This document shows positions 40,164-47,472 of a DNA stretch of 64,000 bases, piece after piece. The DNA comes from Polaromonas sp. SP1 (GTDB lineage: Bacteria; Pseudomonadota; Gammaproteobacteria; Burkholderiales; Burkholderiaceae_C). The stretch's first letter is position 1. Each line of letters opens with the position of its first letter. The notes beneath the pieces are model-generated. The model was not told the origin of the DNA, made no database searches, and saw only the letters and a list, made by a program, of their open reading frames with translations. The translations under genes were made by a program, and so were the position numbers. The stretch lies in contig NZ_CP031013.1 in NCBI RefSeq assembly GCF_003711205.1, forward strand, positions 1,798,001 to 1,862,000, read 5' to 3'.

Positions 40164-40496
40164 GAACCTGTTTACGATCTAAATGGGGCCGCGTTGGGGT
40201 GCAATCGGGATGAGTGGGCCGACAGGGCACGCCGCATGGGCTCATGCCCATGCAAGGGACCGGGTGGCTCAATCGCCCGACCGCCCAGCCGGCCGGCTGG
40301 GCGTCGTGCAGCTGCCCCAATGGGGATGCAAACGCGACCGCGTTTGCGTCACCCCAACCCGGAGGGCAAGCGCCTTCTCGGGCGGTCTGCGGCGTTGCGG
40401 CGCTAGCCCATAGCTGGGCTATGGGCAGCGCACCGCGCCTTGCATCCCATCCCGAGAAAGCACTTGCGCGGCCCCATTTAGATCGTAAACAGGTTC
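40164..40496. mobile_element. 333-bp MITE-like element with perfect 30-bp terminal inverted repeats
   Basis: The ends GAACCTGTTTACGATC... (40164-40193) and its exact complement (40467-40496) form 30-bp perfect terminal inverted repeats. Flanking TTA at 40161-40163 and 40497-40499 is a 3-bp target duplication. No transposase is encoded. Internally there are at least four strong hairpins: 40234-40253, 40282-40303 (perfect 22-bp palindrome), 40328-40347 and 40406-40426. The element lies 3 bp before the ArsR-type start codon. I recall similar ends in other proteobacterial genomes but cannot check. The whole gene-free interval 40032-40502 is otherwise MFS promoter DNA. Confidence 0.88.
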
Positions 40497-40502
40497 TTAC
40501 CC

Positions 40503-41270
40503 ATGATGAATACCAACCAGATCGCCCACATCGCTTCGCTGGTCGGCGAGCCGGCCCGCACCGCCATGCTGATGGAGCTGCTCGACGGCCGCTCGCTCAC
40601 CGCGCATGAATTGGCCGGGGTCGGCAATGTGTCGCCCCAAACCGCCAGCCGACACCTGGCCTTGCTGGTCGAAGGCGGTCTGCTGTGTGTAGAACAGCAC
40701 GGCCGCCACCGCTACCACCGCCTCGCTTCGGTGGAAGTGGCCCGTGTGCTCGAAGGCATCACACAACTCGCCTCACAAAACGCGCCCACGCCACGCCGCG
40801 CCGTGGTGCCCGGCCCCAAAGACGCCGCCATGCGCATGGCCCGCAGCTGCTACGACCACATCGCCGGCCGCTTGGGCGTGGCCATCGCCCACCATCTGCT
40901 GGAAGACGGCGCCATCACCTTTGATGGCGAAGCCGGCCACGTCACCCCCAAAGCCAATGCCGTGCTGGCACGCCTGGGCATCGAGCTGTCAACCTCGCCC
41001 ACCAGCATCAACAGCAAGCGGCCTTACTGCCGCCCCTGCCTCGACTGGAGCGAGCGCCGCTTTCACGTCGCCGGGCAACTCGGCACGCTGATCTGCAACC
41101 ACAGCCTGGAGCGCGGCTGGCTGTTGCGCCGCCAGGGCATGCGCGCGCTGGACATCACGCCCAAGGGTGTGGTGGCGCTGCGCGACTGGATGGGGCAGGA
41201 GGACTGGCGGCAGGTAACCGAAGGGGATGCCTTTCCTGCGCGCGCAGTGACAGCGTTACGCGCCGCCTGA
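40503..41270 (+). CDS. ArsR-type winged-helix transcriptional regulator
   Basis: The 255-residue protein has an N-terminal ArsR HTH (IAHIASLVGEPARTAMLMELLDG, then LAGVGNVSPQTASRHLALLVEGGLLCVEQHGRHRYHRLA). A C-terminal region with Cys and His residues (KRPYCRPCLDWSERRFHVAGQLGTLICNHSLERGW) may bind a ligand or metal. No classical ArsR CVC metal site is present. It diverges from the MFS gene. The start at 40503 (or 40506) lies just beyond the mobile element. Before insertion, AAGG (40155-40158) would have been 8 nt from the ATG. Confidence 0.88.
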   Translation: MMNTNQIAHIASLVGEPARTAMLMELLDGRSLTAHELAGVGNVSPQTASRHLALLVEGGLLCVEQHGRHRYHRLASVEVARVLEGITQLASQNAPTPRRAVVPGPKDAAMRMARSCYDHIAGRLGVAIAHHLLEDGAITFDGEAGHVTPKANAVLARLGIELSTSPTSINSKRPYCRPCLDWSERRFHVAGQLGTLICNHSLERGWLLRRQGMRALDITPKGVVALRDWMGQEDWRQVTEGDAFPARAVTALRAA

Positions 41271-41630
41271 GCCACTTCCAGCGCTTGCACGAACTGCGGC
41301 ATCTATGGCTTGACGCTACAAATGCGTTACCGATGCCTGACTTTCTTGCCTCCTTCCGGTGATGGAATGCTCAAATCGCTACTTCAATCGCGAGGCGCTG
41401 AAATTCGCAACGCACCGTTGATTCAAGCACCGGATGGGCGCTAATTTTGTCCCAATCAGTTCGTGGCTTTTGTGCTGCTGGCGGATGACCAGATAGGAAT
41501 TGGTGAGCTCAAAGGTTGAACTCTGGCGAGACGACGCAGAGCAGACGAGCCTTGGTGCCTGCTCTCGCGGATTCACTCGCAAGTTACGCCGCAGCAGTTT
41601 GCGGAATTCATTGCGTTAGAAAAGGGAAAA
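41271..41630. other. Gene-poor interval at the left edge of an AT-richer island
   Basis: There is no intact gene. A possible decayed reading frame (41367-41519) and the AAAGGGA ribosome site of the next gene (41621-41627) are the only elements I can point to. Base composition and codon choice turn AT-richer from here to about 43380. Confidence 0.5.
41367..41519 (+). pseudogene. Possible remnant of a small gene with one in-frame stop
   Basis: ATG at 41367 opens MLKSLLQSRGAEIRNAPLIQ and continues to APDGR, then TAA (41442-41444). The same frame goes on as FCPNQFVAFVLLADDQIGIG to a TGA at 41517. The second part looks protein-like (hydrophobic strand, then acidic turn). The stop could be a decayed Tyr codon. 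The frame is short, so chance is a real alternative. Confidence 0.25.
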
Positions 41631-41957
41631 ATGATGGAAGACGAAGTCAAGAAAAGAGCGAATTTGGCACTTGCTGCCATCAAGCAGGCTTTTGGGACAG
41701 AGGCCGATGAATATGGCGCTACTTTGTTTGTCAGTCACCACCTTGAGGAGATACCCCGGGACTATTGGAAAAAGCACCTTGGAGCTGATAAGCCTGAGCC
41801 GTCCGCAGTTCTTGGCTTGCTTGAGCTGAAGTCCAACTGGGGCGAAGGCGAGATCGAGAATTTCGATTTTTCGCTTCCGGATGATGTCACGCAGTACGTC
41901 ATCTCTGTCAACTTTGACGAAGGTGGTGAGATTGCTGGAATCTCGATGGAAAGTTGA
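41631..41957 (+). CDS. Small protein resembling DUF2004
   Basis: The 108-residue acidic protein begins MMEDEVKKRANLALAAIKQA and ends YVISVNFDEGGEIAGISMES. That ending resembles DUF2004-type domains, and the match is from memory of the pattern only. Start context is AAAGGGA 3-9 nt upstream. Its codons use more A/T than the flanking housekeeping genes. Neighbours are unrelated orphans, so acquisition by transfer is plausible. The function is unknown; some such domains occur in toxin-immunity loci, but no toxin is adjacent. Confidence 0.65.
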   Translation: MMEDEVKKRANLALAAIKQAFGTEADEYGATLFVSHHLEEIPRDYWKKHLGADKPEPSAVLGLLELKSNWGEGEIENFDFSLPDDVTQYVISVNFDEGGEIAGISMES

Positions 41958-42079
41958 TTGCAGTTAGCTCCAGACGATGTCAGAAAATAGCTTCCAGGCA
42001 ACGCATCTTTCTTCGCGTCGCTACGGGAACTCAGTGATTGTTCCGCAGCATTCACCACGCTAAGCAGTTCAATCAGTTC

Positions 42080-42445
42080 ATGACCAAACACACCATCGCC
42101 GCCGTCATGGTTCACGTAGGAAACGTCGCGGAGGCTTTCACCTGGTACGAGCGCGCATTTCCCGGGGCGGCTCACAAGCGCGTAGCCGGCCAGGATTTCG
42201 AGTACCTCAGTGTTGGCGCTGTCAGCCTTGAGCTTGTGCTGTCAGACGCCAAGGTTTCTTCGGGTGCTTCCGGTTCTGTTGTGTACTGGCAGGTTCCTGA
42301 CATCGAGACCTCGCTGCGCCACTTCCAGTCCATCGGCGCCACCCTTTATCGCGGCCCTGTGCTGATTGAAGAGGGGCAGGCCATGTGCCAGGTGCGGGAT
42401 CCGTGGGGAAATTGCATCGGCCTGCGAGGGCCTCCCGCCAAATGA
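42080..42445 (+). CDS. VOC (glyoxalase/bleomycin-resistance-like) family protein
   Basis: The 121-residue protein has a single VOC domain: IAAVMVHVGNVAEAFTWYERAFPGA at the N-terminus, LELVLSDAKVS, then VPDIETSLRHFQSIGATLYRGPVL and CQVRDPWGNCIGLRGP. VOC proteins bind metal in paired beta-alpha-beta-beta-beta modules and usually dimerise. A His/Glu set is only partly recognisable, so activity cannot be assigned. Start at 42080 gives the usual N-terminus; an upstream extension to 42038 is possible. It lies in the AT-richer island. Confidence 0.8.
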   Translation: MTKHTIAAVMVHVGNVAEAFTWYERAFPGAAHKRVAGQDFEYLSVGAVSLELVLSDAKVSSGASGSVVYWQVPDIETSLRHFQSIGATLYRGPVLIEEGQAMCQVRDPWGNCIGLRGPPAK

Positions 42446-42509
42446 CGAGACCCTTGAACCAGCCGCCTGAGCCTTCCATCAAGAATCAGCCTATGAAGGC
42501 GGAGCAGTA

Positions 42510-43313
42510 ATGAGCCCGGACCCGCACTATTCTTTCGAACACGGAATTGATCATTCAGGGCATGGAGGGATCGCTCCGATCCTGGCCATCGGTCACAAAG
42601 TCACAGCACAAGACTTTGTTGAGCGTGACCTTTCAGGAATTCGCGGCGTGAGCGTGTCTCAGCGAGGACTTGCGAAAACGGCAAAGTGGGACGACCTCAA
42701 TCCGGGATTTCTTTTTGACCGCCTTCGCGGCATTGAATACTTGCGCGTCCTGTTTGATGACACGGTCAACCTGGACGCGCTTGGTCACCTGCCAGCTCTG
42801 CGCGAACTGGTGGTTGACTGCCCGAAAGTTCGCGGCTCTCTTCAAGGAGAAATGCGGCACTTGAGATCTGCGCATGTGCGCTGGCCCGATGCGTGCACGG
42901 CAGGTCTCAACGCGCCTCATATCGAAAAGCTGGTATTGCTTCGTCCTAAAAGCGAGGACTTGACGACTGTCGGCCATCTAACTTCGCTGGTCGAACTCGA
43001 TGTGCACTACAGCTCTGCCTTGCATTCGCTGGATGGCATCGGGCATTTCCGCTCGCTGAAGCACCTTGGGATCCATGACTGCTCCAGGCTCGCCGAGATC
43101 AATATTGCCCAGGAATGGCCCGGTCCTGCGGAGTTGCTAATTGGCGGCTGCATCCGGTTCGCAAACGCGACCGGTGCACAGAACCTGAGAAATTTAAGGA
43201 AGTTGGCTATTTACCGGGGTGCGCGAGGACCGCATGAGGTGCAGTTGCCAAATGTCCTGAAAGACCGGGGTATTGAGCTAGACCTTCGTGGCGTCGCAAG
43301 CACCTGGATATGA
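42510..43313 (+). CDS. Leucine-rich-repeat-like protein of unknown function
   Basis: The 267-residue protein has about eight irregular repeats of 20-24 residues with the pattern LxxLxxLxVxxC/S: LRGIEYLRVLFDDTVNLDAL, LGHLPALRELVVDCPKV, LTSLVELDVHYSSALHSLDG, FRSLKHLGIHDCSRLAEINI, LRNLRKLAIYRGARGP. This is the layout of LRR solenoids, which mediate protein binding. No signal peptide is seen. It follows the VOC gene by 64 bp. The role is unknown. Confidence 0.7.
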   Translation: MSPDPHYSFEHGIDHSGHGGIAPILAIGHKVTAQDFVERDLSGIRGVSVSQRGLAKTAKWDDLNPGFLFDRLRGIEYLRVLFDDTVNLDALGHLPALRELVVDCPKVRGSLQGEMRHLRSAHVRWPDACTAGLNAPHIEKLVLLRPKSEDLTTVGHLTSLVELDVHYSSALHSLDGIGHFRSLKHLGIHDCSRLAEINIAQEWPGPAELLIGGCIRFANATGAQNLRNLRKLAIYRGARGPHEVQLPNVLKDRGIELDLRGVASTWI

Positions 43314-43385
43314 ACGCACTTCCAGCGAAGACCGGAGATCCTCTTCTTTCAGTGGGCATTGCCTGGTCCACCCTACATAGACGTC

Positions 43386-45500
43386 CTAAATCGCAATCGG
43401 GTCCACATCAATCGCCCAGCGAATGAGGCTTTTGAACTCAGCCTGCTGGCGCGTCTCAAACAGCGTTGGCTGCCAGGCTGCAAGGAAACGCTGCAGCGCC
43501 GCGCGAGACGGGCTTTCGACCAGCATCTGCGCGCGTTCGATATTGGCCACGCGCTGAATCGTCATCGGCACGGCTGGGTAGGCGGTGACCTGCCCGTTAC
43601 CGGTGAGTTGCTGCGCCTCGGCCTGGGCGGCTGCCGCGTTGAGGAATCCTTGCGCGACGTCTTGCGCGCGTGCTTCGGCGCGCACCAGGGCTGAAAAGCC
43701 GAAGGGCGACATGCCTGCGGCCTGGCGTTCGGCCAGTTGCTGGTCGGCAAATCCCGGGTAGTCGTGTTTTTTGAGTGCTTCAAACAGCGGATGGGCGGGG
43801 TGAAAGGTTTGCACCCACATCTCGCTGGCGTCGCTGTGCCGGGCGTCACGGCCTGCGCGGCCACCCGCCTGCATCAGCAAGCTAAAGAGCCGCTCGGGCG
43901 CGCGGAAGTCGCTGGAAAAGAGTGCGCCATCAGGGTTGATGGCGGCTACCAGCGTGATGTGCCGGAAGTCGTGGCCCTTGGCGATCATCTGCGTGCCGAC
44001 CAGCACGTCGACCTCGCCGGCGTGCACGCTGGCGAGTTGTGATTCAAGCGCGCCTTTGAGCCGTGTGGTGTCGGCGTCGATGCGGGCGATGCGGGGCGGC
44101 TCGCCGTCGGGCCGTTTCACGCTGGCGAGCAGTTCGGCCAAGAGCTCTTCCAGCCGCTCGGTACCGCGGCCCACCGGGGCGATGTCGATGTTGCCGCAGG
44201 CCGGGCAGGCGCGGGGCACGCGTTCGGTAAAACCGCAGTGGTGGCAGCGCAGGGTGCGGTCTATCTTGTGGAAGACGCGGTACGCGCTGCAGTGCGGGCA
44301 CTCGCTTTTCCAGCCGCAGTCGTGGCAGGCCAGCACCGGCGCATAACCGCGCCGGTTTAAAAAGATCAGCGACTGTTCGCCGCGGGCGATGCGCTGGGCA
44401 ATCGCCTCCAACAGCGGCGGTGCGATGACGCAGTGCTTGGGCTGGTGGTTCATGTCCACGCGGCGAACGGTGGGCAGGCTTCCCTGTCCGCCGTCATTGG
44501 CGGCCACACGTTCGCTCATGGTCAGGCGCTGGTAACGGCCGGCCAGGGTCGCTTGCCAGCTTTCCAGCGACGGCGTGGCGGAGCCGAGCAGCACGCGGCA
44601 GGGGCCGTGGTCATGCGTGGCGTCTTCAGTCTCAATCTTGGCGCGGTATACCGCCAGGTCGCGCGCCGAGTAGCGGGCGCCCTCCTGCTGCTTGTAGCTG
44701 GGGTCGTGCTCTTCGTCGACCACCAGCAGGCGCAGGTTGGGCAGGGAGGCAAACACCGCCATGCGGGTGCCCAGCACCAGGCGCGCGTGGCCGGCGTGGG
44801 CCGCCAGCCAGCTTTTCAGGCGCTGGGCCGGCGTCAGGCCGCTGTGCAGGGCGACTACACGCTCCTTGCCGAGGTGGGCAAACCGCTCTTCAAAACGTGC
44901 CTGCAACTGCGGCGTGAGGTTGATCTCGGGCACCATCACCAGCACCTGCGCCGCCGGGTCTTGTTCCAGCACGCGGGCTGCGGCGCGCAAATAGACCTCG
45001 GTTTTGCCGCTGCCGGTGGCGCCAAACAGCAGCGCGGGCCGCGTATCTGCATCAAATTCGGCTATAGCCCTTGTCTGCTCTAGGCTTGGCGCTATCAAAT
45101 TAGTAGTAGATGGCGCGTGGCTGGTATCTGCCACGGGGCGCTTCAGGCGCCGCGCCAGCTGCACGCTGCTGAGGTCGCGCAGCTGCGGCGGCAATGCCGC
45201 CAGCGCCACCTCGCCCAGAGAGCGCTGGTAATAGCCGGCGGTGAACTGCACCAGCTTGCGCCAGGTGGCCGACAGCGGGGGCAAACCCTCCAGCACGCCG
45301 GCAACGTGCCGTGTCTGCATCTCCAGCAGGGCGCCGCTGTCGGGCAGGACTTCCCACACCACGCCCAGCACCTCGCGTTTGCCCAGCGGCACACGGACCA
45401 GCGCACCGGGAGCGAGTGGCAATTCACTTTGGTAAGTGAGCGGCCCGGCGATGGAACTGTGCGCGGGGGCCGCAACGACGACTTGTAGCCAATGGCTCAT
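43386..45500 (-). CDS. priA: Primosomal protein N' (replication restart helicase PriA)
   Basis: The 704-residue protein has an N-terminal DNA-binding domain (VPLGKREVLGVVWEV) and Walker A GATGSGKT at residues 160-167. The helicase box is VVDEEHDPSYKQ, and the zinc-binding insert contains CHDCGWKSECPHC, CHHCGF and CPACG (eight cysteines). VLVGTQMIAKGHDF and QAGGRAGR are motifs V and VI. PriA restarts stalled replication forks. Residues about 131-147 (TTNLIAPSLEQTRAIAEF) are encoded by a copy of the dispersed repeat, at the junction between the DNA-binding and helicase domains. Confidence 0.95.
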   Translation of the reverse strand: MSHWLQVVVAAPAHSSIAGPLTYQSELPLAPGALVRVPLGKREVLGVVWEVLPDSGALLEMQTRHVAGVLEGLPPLSATWRKLVQFTAGYYQRSLGEVALAALPPQLRDLSSVQLARRLKRPVADTSHAPSTTNLIAPSLEQTRAIAEFDADTRPALLFGATGSGKTEVYLRAAARVLEQDPAAQVLVMVPEINLTPQLQARFEERFAHLGKERVVALHSGLTPAQRLKSWLAAHAGHARLVLGTRMAVFASLPNLRLLVVDEEHDPSYKQQEGARYSARDLAVYRAKIETEDATHDHGPCRVLLGSATPSLESWQATLAGRYQRLTMSERVAANDGGQGSLPTVRRVDMNHQPKHCVIAPPLLEAIAQRIARGEQSLIFLNRRGYAPVLACHDCGWKSECPHCSAYRVFHKIDRTLRCHHCGFTERVPRACPACGNIDIAPVGRGTERLEELLAELLASVKRPDGEPPRIARIDADTTRLKGALESQLASVHAGEVDVLVGTQMIAKGHDFRHITLVAAINPDGALFSSDFRAPERLFSLLMQAGGRAGRDARHSDASEMWVQTFHPAHPLFEALKKHDYPGFADQQLAERQAAGMSPFGFSALVRAEARAQDVAQGFLNAAAAQAEAQQLTGNGQVTAYPAVPMTIQRVANIERAQMLVESPSRAALQRFLAAWQPTLFETRQQAEFKSLIRWAIDVDPIAI
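45060..45110 (+). repeat. Dispersed short repeat, copy 6 (inside priA)
   Basis: GCTATAGCCC is followed by about 20 bases and GCTATCAAATTAGTAG. The copy keeps the priA frame and encodes an interdomain segment. It reads on the strand opposite to the gene. Confidence 0.7.
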
Positions 45501-45876
45501 TTGGAGTAACTAAATGTGTTTAATTCTTGAGAGATACATCCAAAGAAAGCGCTAAGTCCTTGATTTAACGACGCTTTACAGATTTCCAGTTTTTCTGTGG
45601 ATAACTTTGTTGATAGCTTGCCCACTGGCGCTGCGGAGCCTTGTAAATCAAGGGTTTGCTTAAATTGCCCAGAAAAAAAGCAATTTAAAGTCTCTATATA
45701 AATCAACAACTTACAAGCGCTATTGCTTTGATAGCGCCGGGGAACCCGTAAGCCCCTCATTGCCGCAGCGCAACAAGATTTTTGTGCATAAGTCCGGTCG
45801 CCATTGCACCATTTTGTGCTAGTGGGGGATAAAACAGGTCACCAAACTGTGGCCTTTTGGGCCTTTGCCGGCGGGC
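45501..45876. other. AT-richer intergenic region upstream of priA
   Basis: There is no credible gene; a short minus-strand open frame (45497-45760) has no family features. It holds a consensus DnaA-box sequence TGTGGATAA (45596-45604), a one-mismatch version TGTGCATAA (45783-45791) and a repeat core (45717-45737). The priA promoter must lie here. The two boxes are too few and too far apart to argue for an origin. Confidence 0.45.
45717..45737 (-). repeat. Dispersed short repeat, copy 7 (core only)
   Basis: GCGCTAT-TGCTTTG-ATAGCGC has perfect 7-bp arms. On the minus strand it reads GCTATCAAAGCAATAGC, the family core, without the left block. Confidence 0.55.
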
Positions 45877-46986
45877 TTAGCCTCGGGCCATGCGCATTGC
45901 GCGAGAGTGAGCGTGCACTGCGCGCACCAGGACCTCGACACTTTCCGGCGGTGTGTGCTGGCTGATGCCGTGCCCGAGGTTGAAAATCTGGGTTGGACCG
46001 GGCCGGCCGGCATCGGTATGGGGCGCACCAAAGCTGTCCAGCACGGCCGCCACTTCGGCTTCAATCTGGGCCGGGTTGGCAAACAGCACGTTGGGGTCGA
46101 GGTTGCCCTGCAGGGCCTTGGCGTGGGGGCCGTTTTCACCGACCAGCGCGCGGGCGCGGGCCAGGTTCACGGTCCAGTCCAGCCCCAGCACTTCGCAGTC
46201 CAGCTGGGCCATGGCCTCCAGCCACTGGCCACCGCCCTTGGTGAAGACCAGGCGGGGGATCTTGACGCCTTCATGCTCACGTTTGAGCTGGCCCAGCACA
46301 CGTGCCGTATAGGCCAGGCTGAAGGTCTTGAAGGCCGCGTCGGCCAGCACGCCGCCCCAGCTGTCAAAAATCATCACGGCCTGGGCGCCGGCCTCGATTT
46401 GCGCATTCAAGTAGGTGGCCACCGCGTCGGCGTTCACGGCCAGCATTTTGTGCATCAGGTCAGGGCGCTGGTACAGCATGGTCTTGACCAGGCGGTAGTC
46501 GTCAGAGCCCGCGCCTTCGACCATGTAGCAGGCCAGCGTCCAGGGGCTGCCTGAAAAGCCGATCAGCGGCACGCGGCCGTTCAGCGCCTTGCGGATCGAC
46601 GTGACGGCATCAAACACATAGCGCAGCTTGGCCATGTCGGGCACTTCAAGCTTTGCCACGGCAGCCTCGTCACGCACCGGCGTGGCAAAGCGCGGGCCTT
46701 CGCCGAGGGCAAACGACAGGCCCAGGCCCATGGCGTCGGGCACGGTCAGGATGTCGCTGAACAGAATGGCGGCGTCTAGCGGGTAGCGCGCCAGGGGCTG
46801 CAGCGTGACTTCGGTGGCGTAGTCGGTGTTGGTGGCCAGGCCCATAAAGCTGCCGGCCTGGGCCCGCGTGGCGCGGTATTCAGGCAAGTAGCGGCCGGCC
46901 TGGCGCATCAGCCAGACGGGGGTGTGGTCGGTAGCCTGGCGCAGGCAGGCACGCAAAAAGGTGTCGTTTTGGAGGGGTGCGAACAT
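45877..46986 (-). CDS. hemE: Uroporphyrinogen decarboxylase
   Basis: The 369-residue protein has the HemE signature [20 protein letters not shown] at the N-terminus. Other blocks are [37 protein letters not shown] and [15 protein letters not shown]. The C-terminal [19 protein letters not shown] is also characteristic. It decarboxylates uroporphyrinogen III to coproporphyrinogen III in haem synthesis. The length matches the family. No other haem genes are adjacent. Confidence 0.97.
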   Translation of the reverse strand: MFAPLQNDTFLRACLRQATDHTPVWLMRQAGRYLPEYRATRAQAGSFMGLATNTDYATEVTLQPLARYPLDAAILFSDILTVPDAMGLGLSFALGEGPRFATPVRDEAAVAKLEVPDMAKLRYVFDAVTSIRKALNGRVPLIGFSGSPWTLACYMVEGAGSDDYRLVKTMLYQRPDLMHKMLAVNADAVATYLNAQIEAGAQAVMIFDSWGGVLADAAFKTFSLAYTARVLGQLKREHEGVKIPRLVFTKGGGQWLEAMAQLDCEVLGLDWTVNLARARALVGENGPHAKALQGNLDPNVLFANPAQIEAEVAAVLDSFGAPHTDAGRPGPTQIFNLGHGISQHTPPESVEVLVRAVHAHSRAMRMARG

Positions 46987-47109
46987 GTCCTGATTGTCTC
47001 AGGTGTCCGATCAGTCCTCCCGCGCCGGGATATAGGCCCGGCTGGCCTGGGCACTGGCACTGGCGCGGGTTCAGACTTACCATGGCCGGAAAGCGTCAAG
47101 GAGCCCGTC

Positions 47110-47472
47110 ATGCGCATGAACGACCAGGAGTATTTCCGCAGCTGCATCGCCAAGGAGCGGCACCTGGCGCAGCTGCTGGGCCACACGCGCATTGAAGAAT
47201 GCTATGAGAGCGCGGGCACCCTTTGGGACAGCGCCCAGGCCCTGCCGCAGTGGACGCGCGACTGGCGCGCCTGCGGGCCCCTGATGACGGCTTACGGCAT
47301 CGCGGTGGCTTATGAAGACGGCGGCGTGAGGCTGGGCGCCACCACGGTGCACTTCAGCGACCACCCCAACCGCGACCGCGCCGTGATGTACGGCGTCGTC
47401 AAGGAGGTCATCTTCCGGCTGGAGCACCACAAGACGGTGCCGGTGATGGCGGCTACATCTTCAGCGTCTTGA
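47110..47472 (+). CDS. Small protein resembling DUF2591 (NinX-like)
   Basis: The 120-residue protein begins MRMNDQEYFRSCIAKERHLA and contains DWRACGPLMTAYGIAVAYEDGG, then HFSDHPNRDRAVMYGVVKEVIF. The W..CGPL...Y.I block recalls phage NinX/DUF2591 proteins; the match is by eye only. AAGGAG precedes the ATG at 47110. The last 20 bases overlap the 3' end of the convergent GGDEF-EAL gene. No other phage genes are nearby. The function is unknown. Confidence 0.6.
   Translation: MRMNDQEYFRSCIAKERHLAQLLGHTRIEECYESAGTLWDSAQALPQWTRDWRACGPLMTAYGIAVAYEDGGVRLGATTVHFSDHPNRDRAVMYGVVKEVIFRLEHHKTVPVMAATSSAS

Noticed and set aside
40032..40502. Small proteins encoded within the mobile element (several short plus-strand frames)
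   Set aside because: The frames arise from palindromic GC-rich hairpins; none has a ribosome site or family pattern.
41271..43385. Integron gene-cassette array in the orphan island
   Set aside because: GTTAGAA before the gene at 41631 recalls an attC end, but no paired RYYYAAC-type partner or repeated attC is found and no integrase is present.
45497..45760. An 87-codon minus-strand frame ahead of priA
   Set aside because: No recognisable domain or ribosome site, unusual composition, and it spans a repeat core and DnaA-box-like sequence.
45501..45876. Replication origin
   Set aside because: Only two DnaA-box-like sequences, widely spaced, and no dnaA, dnaN, parAB or clear unwinding element.
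47110..47472. Prophage remnant based on the NinX-like protein
   Set aside because: A single small gene between hemE and a signalling gene, with no other phage feature.
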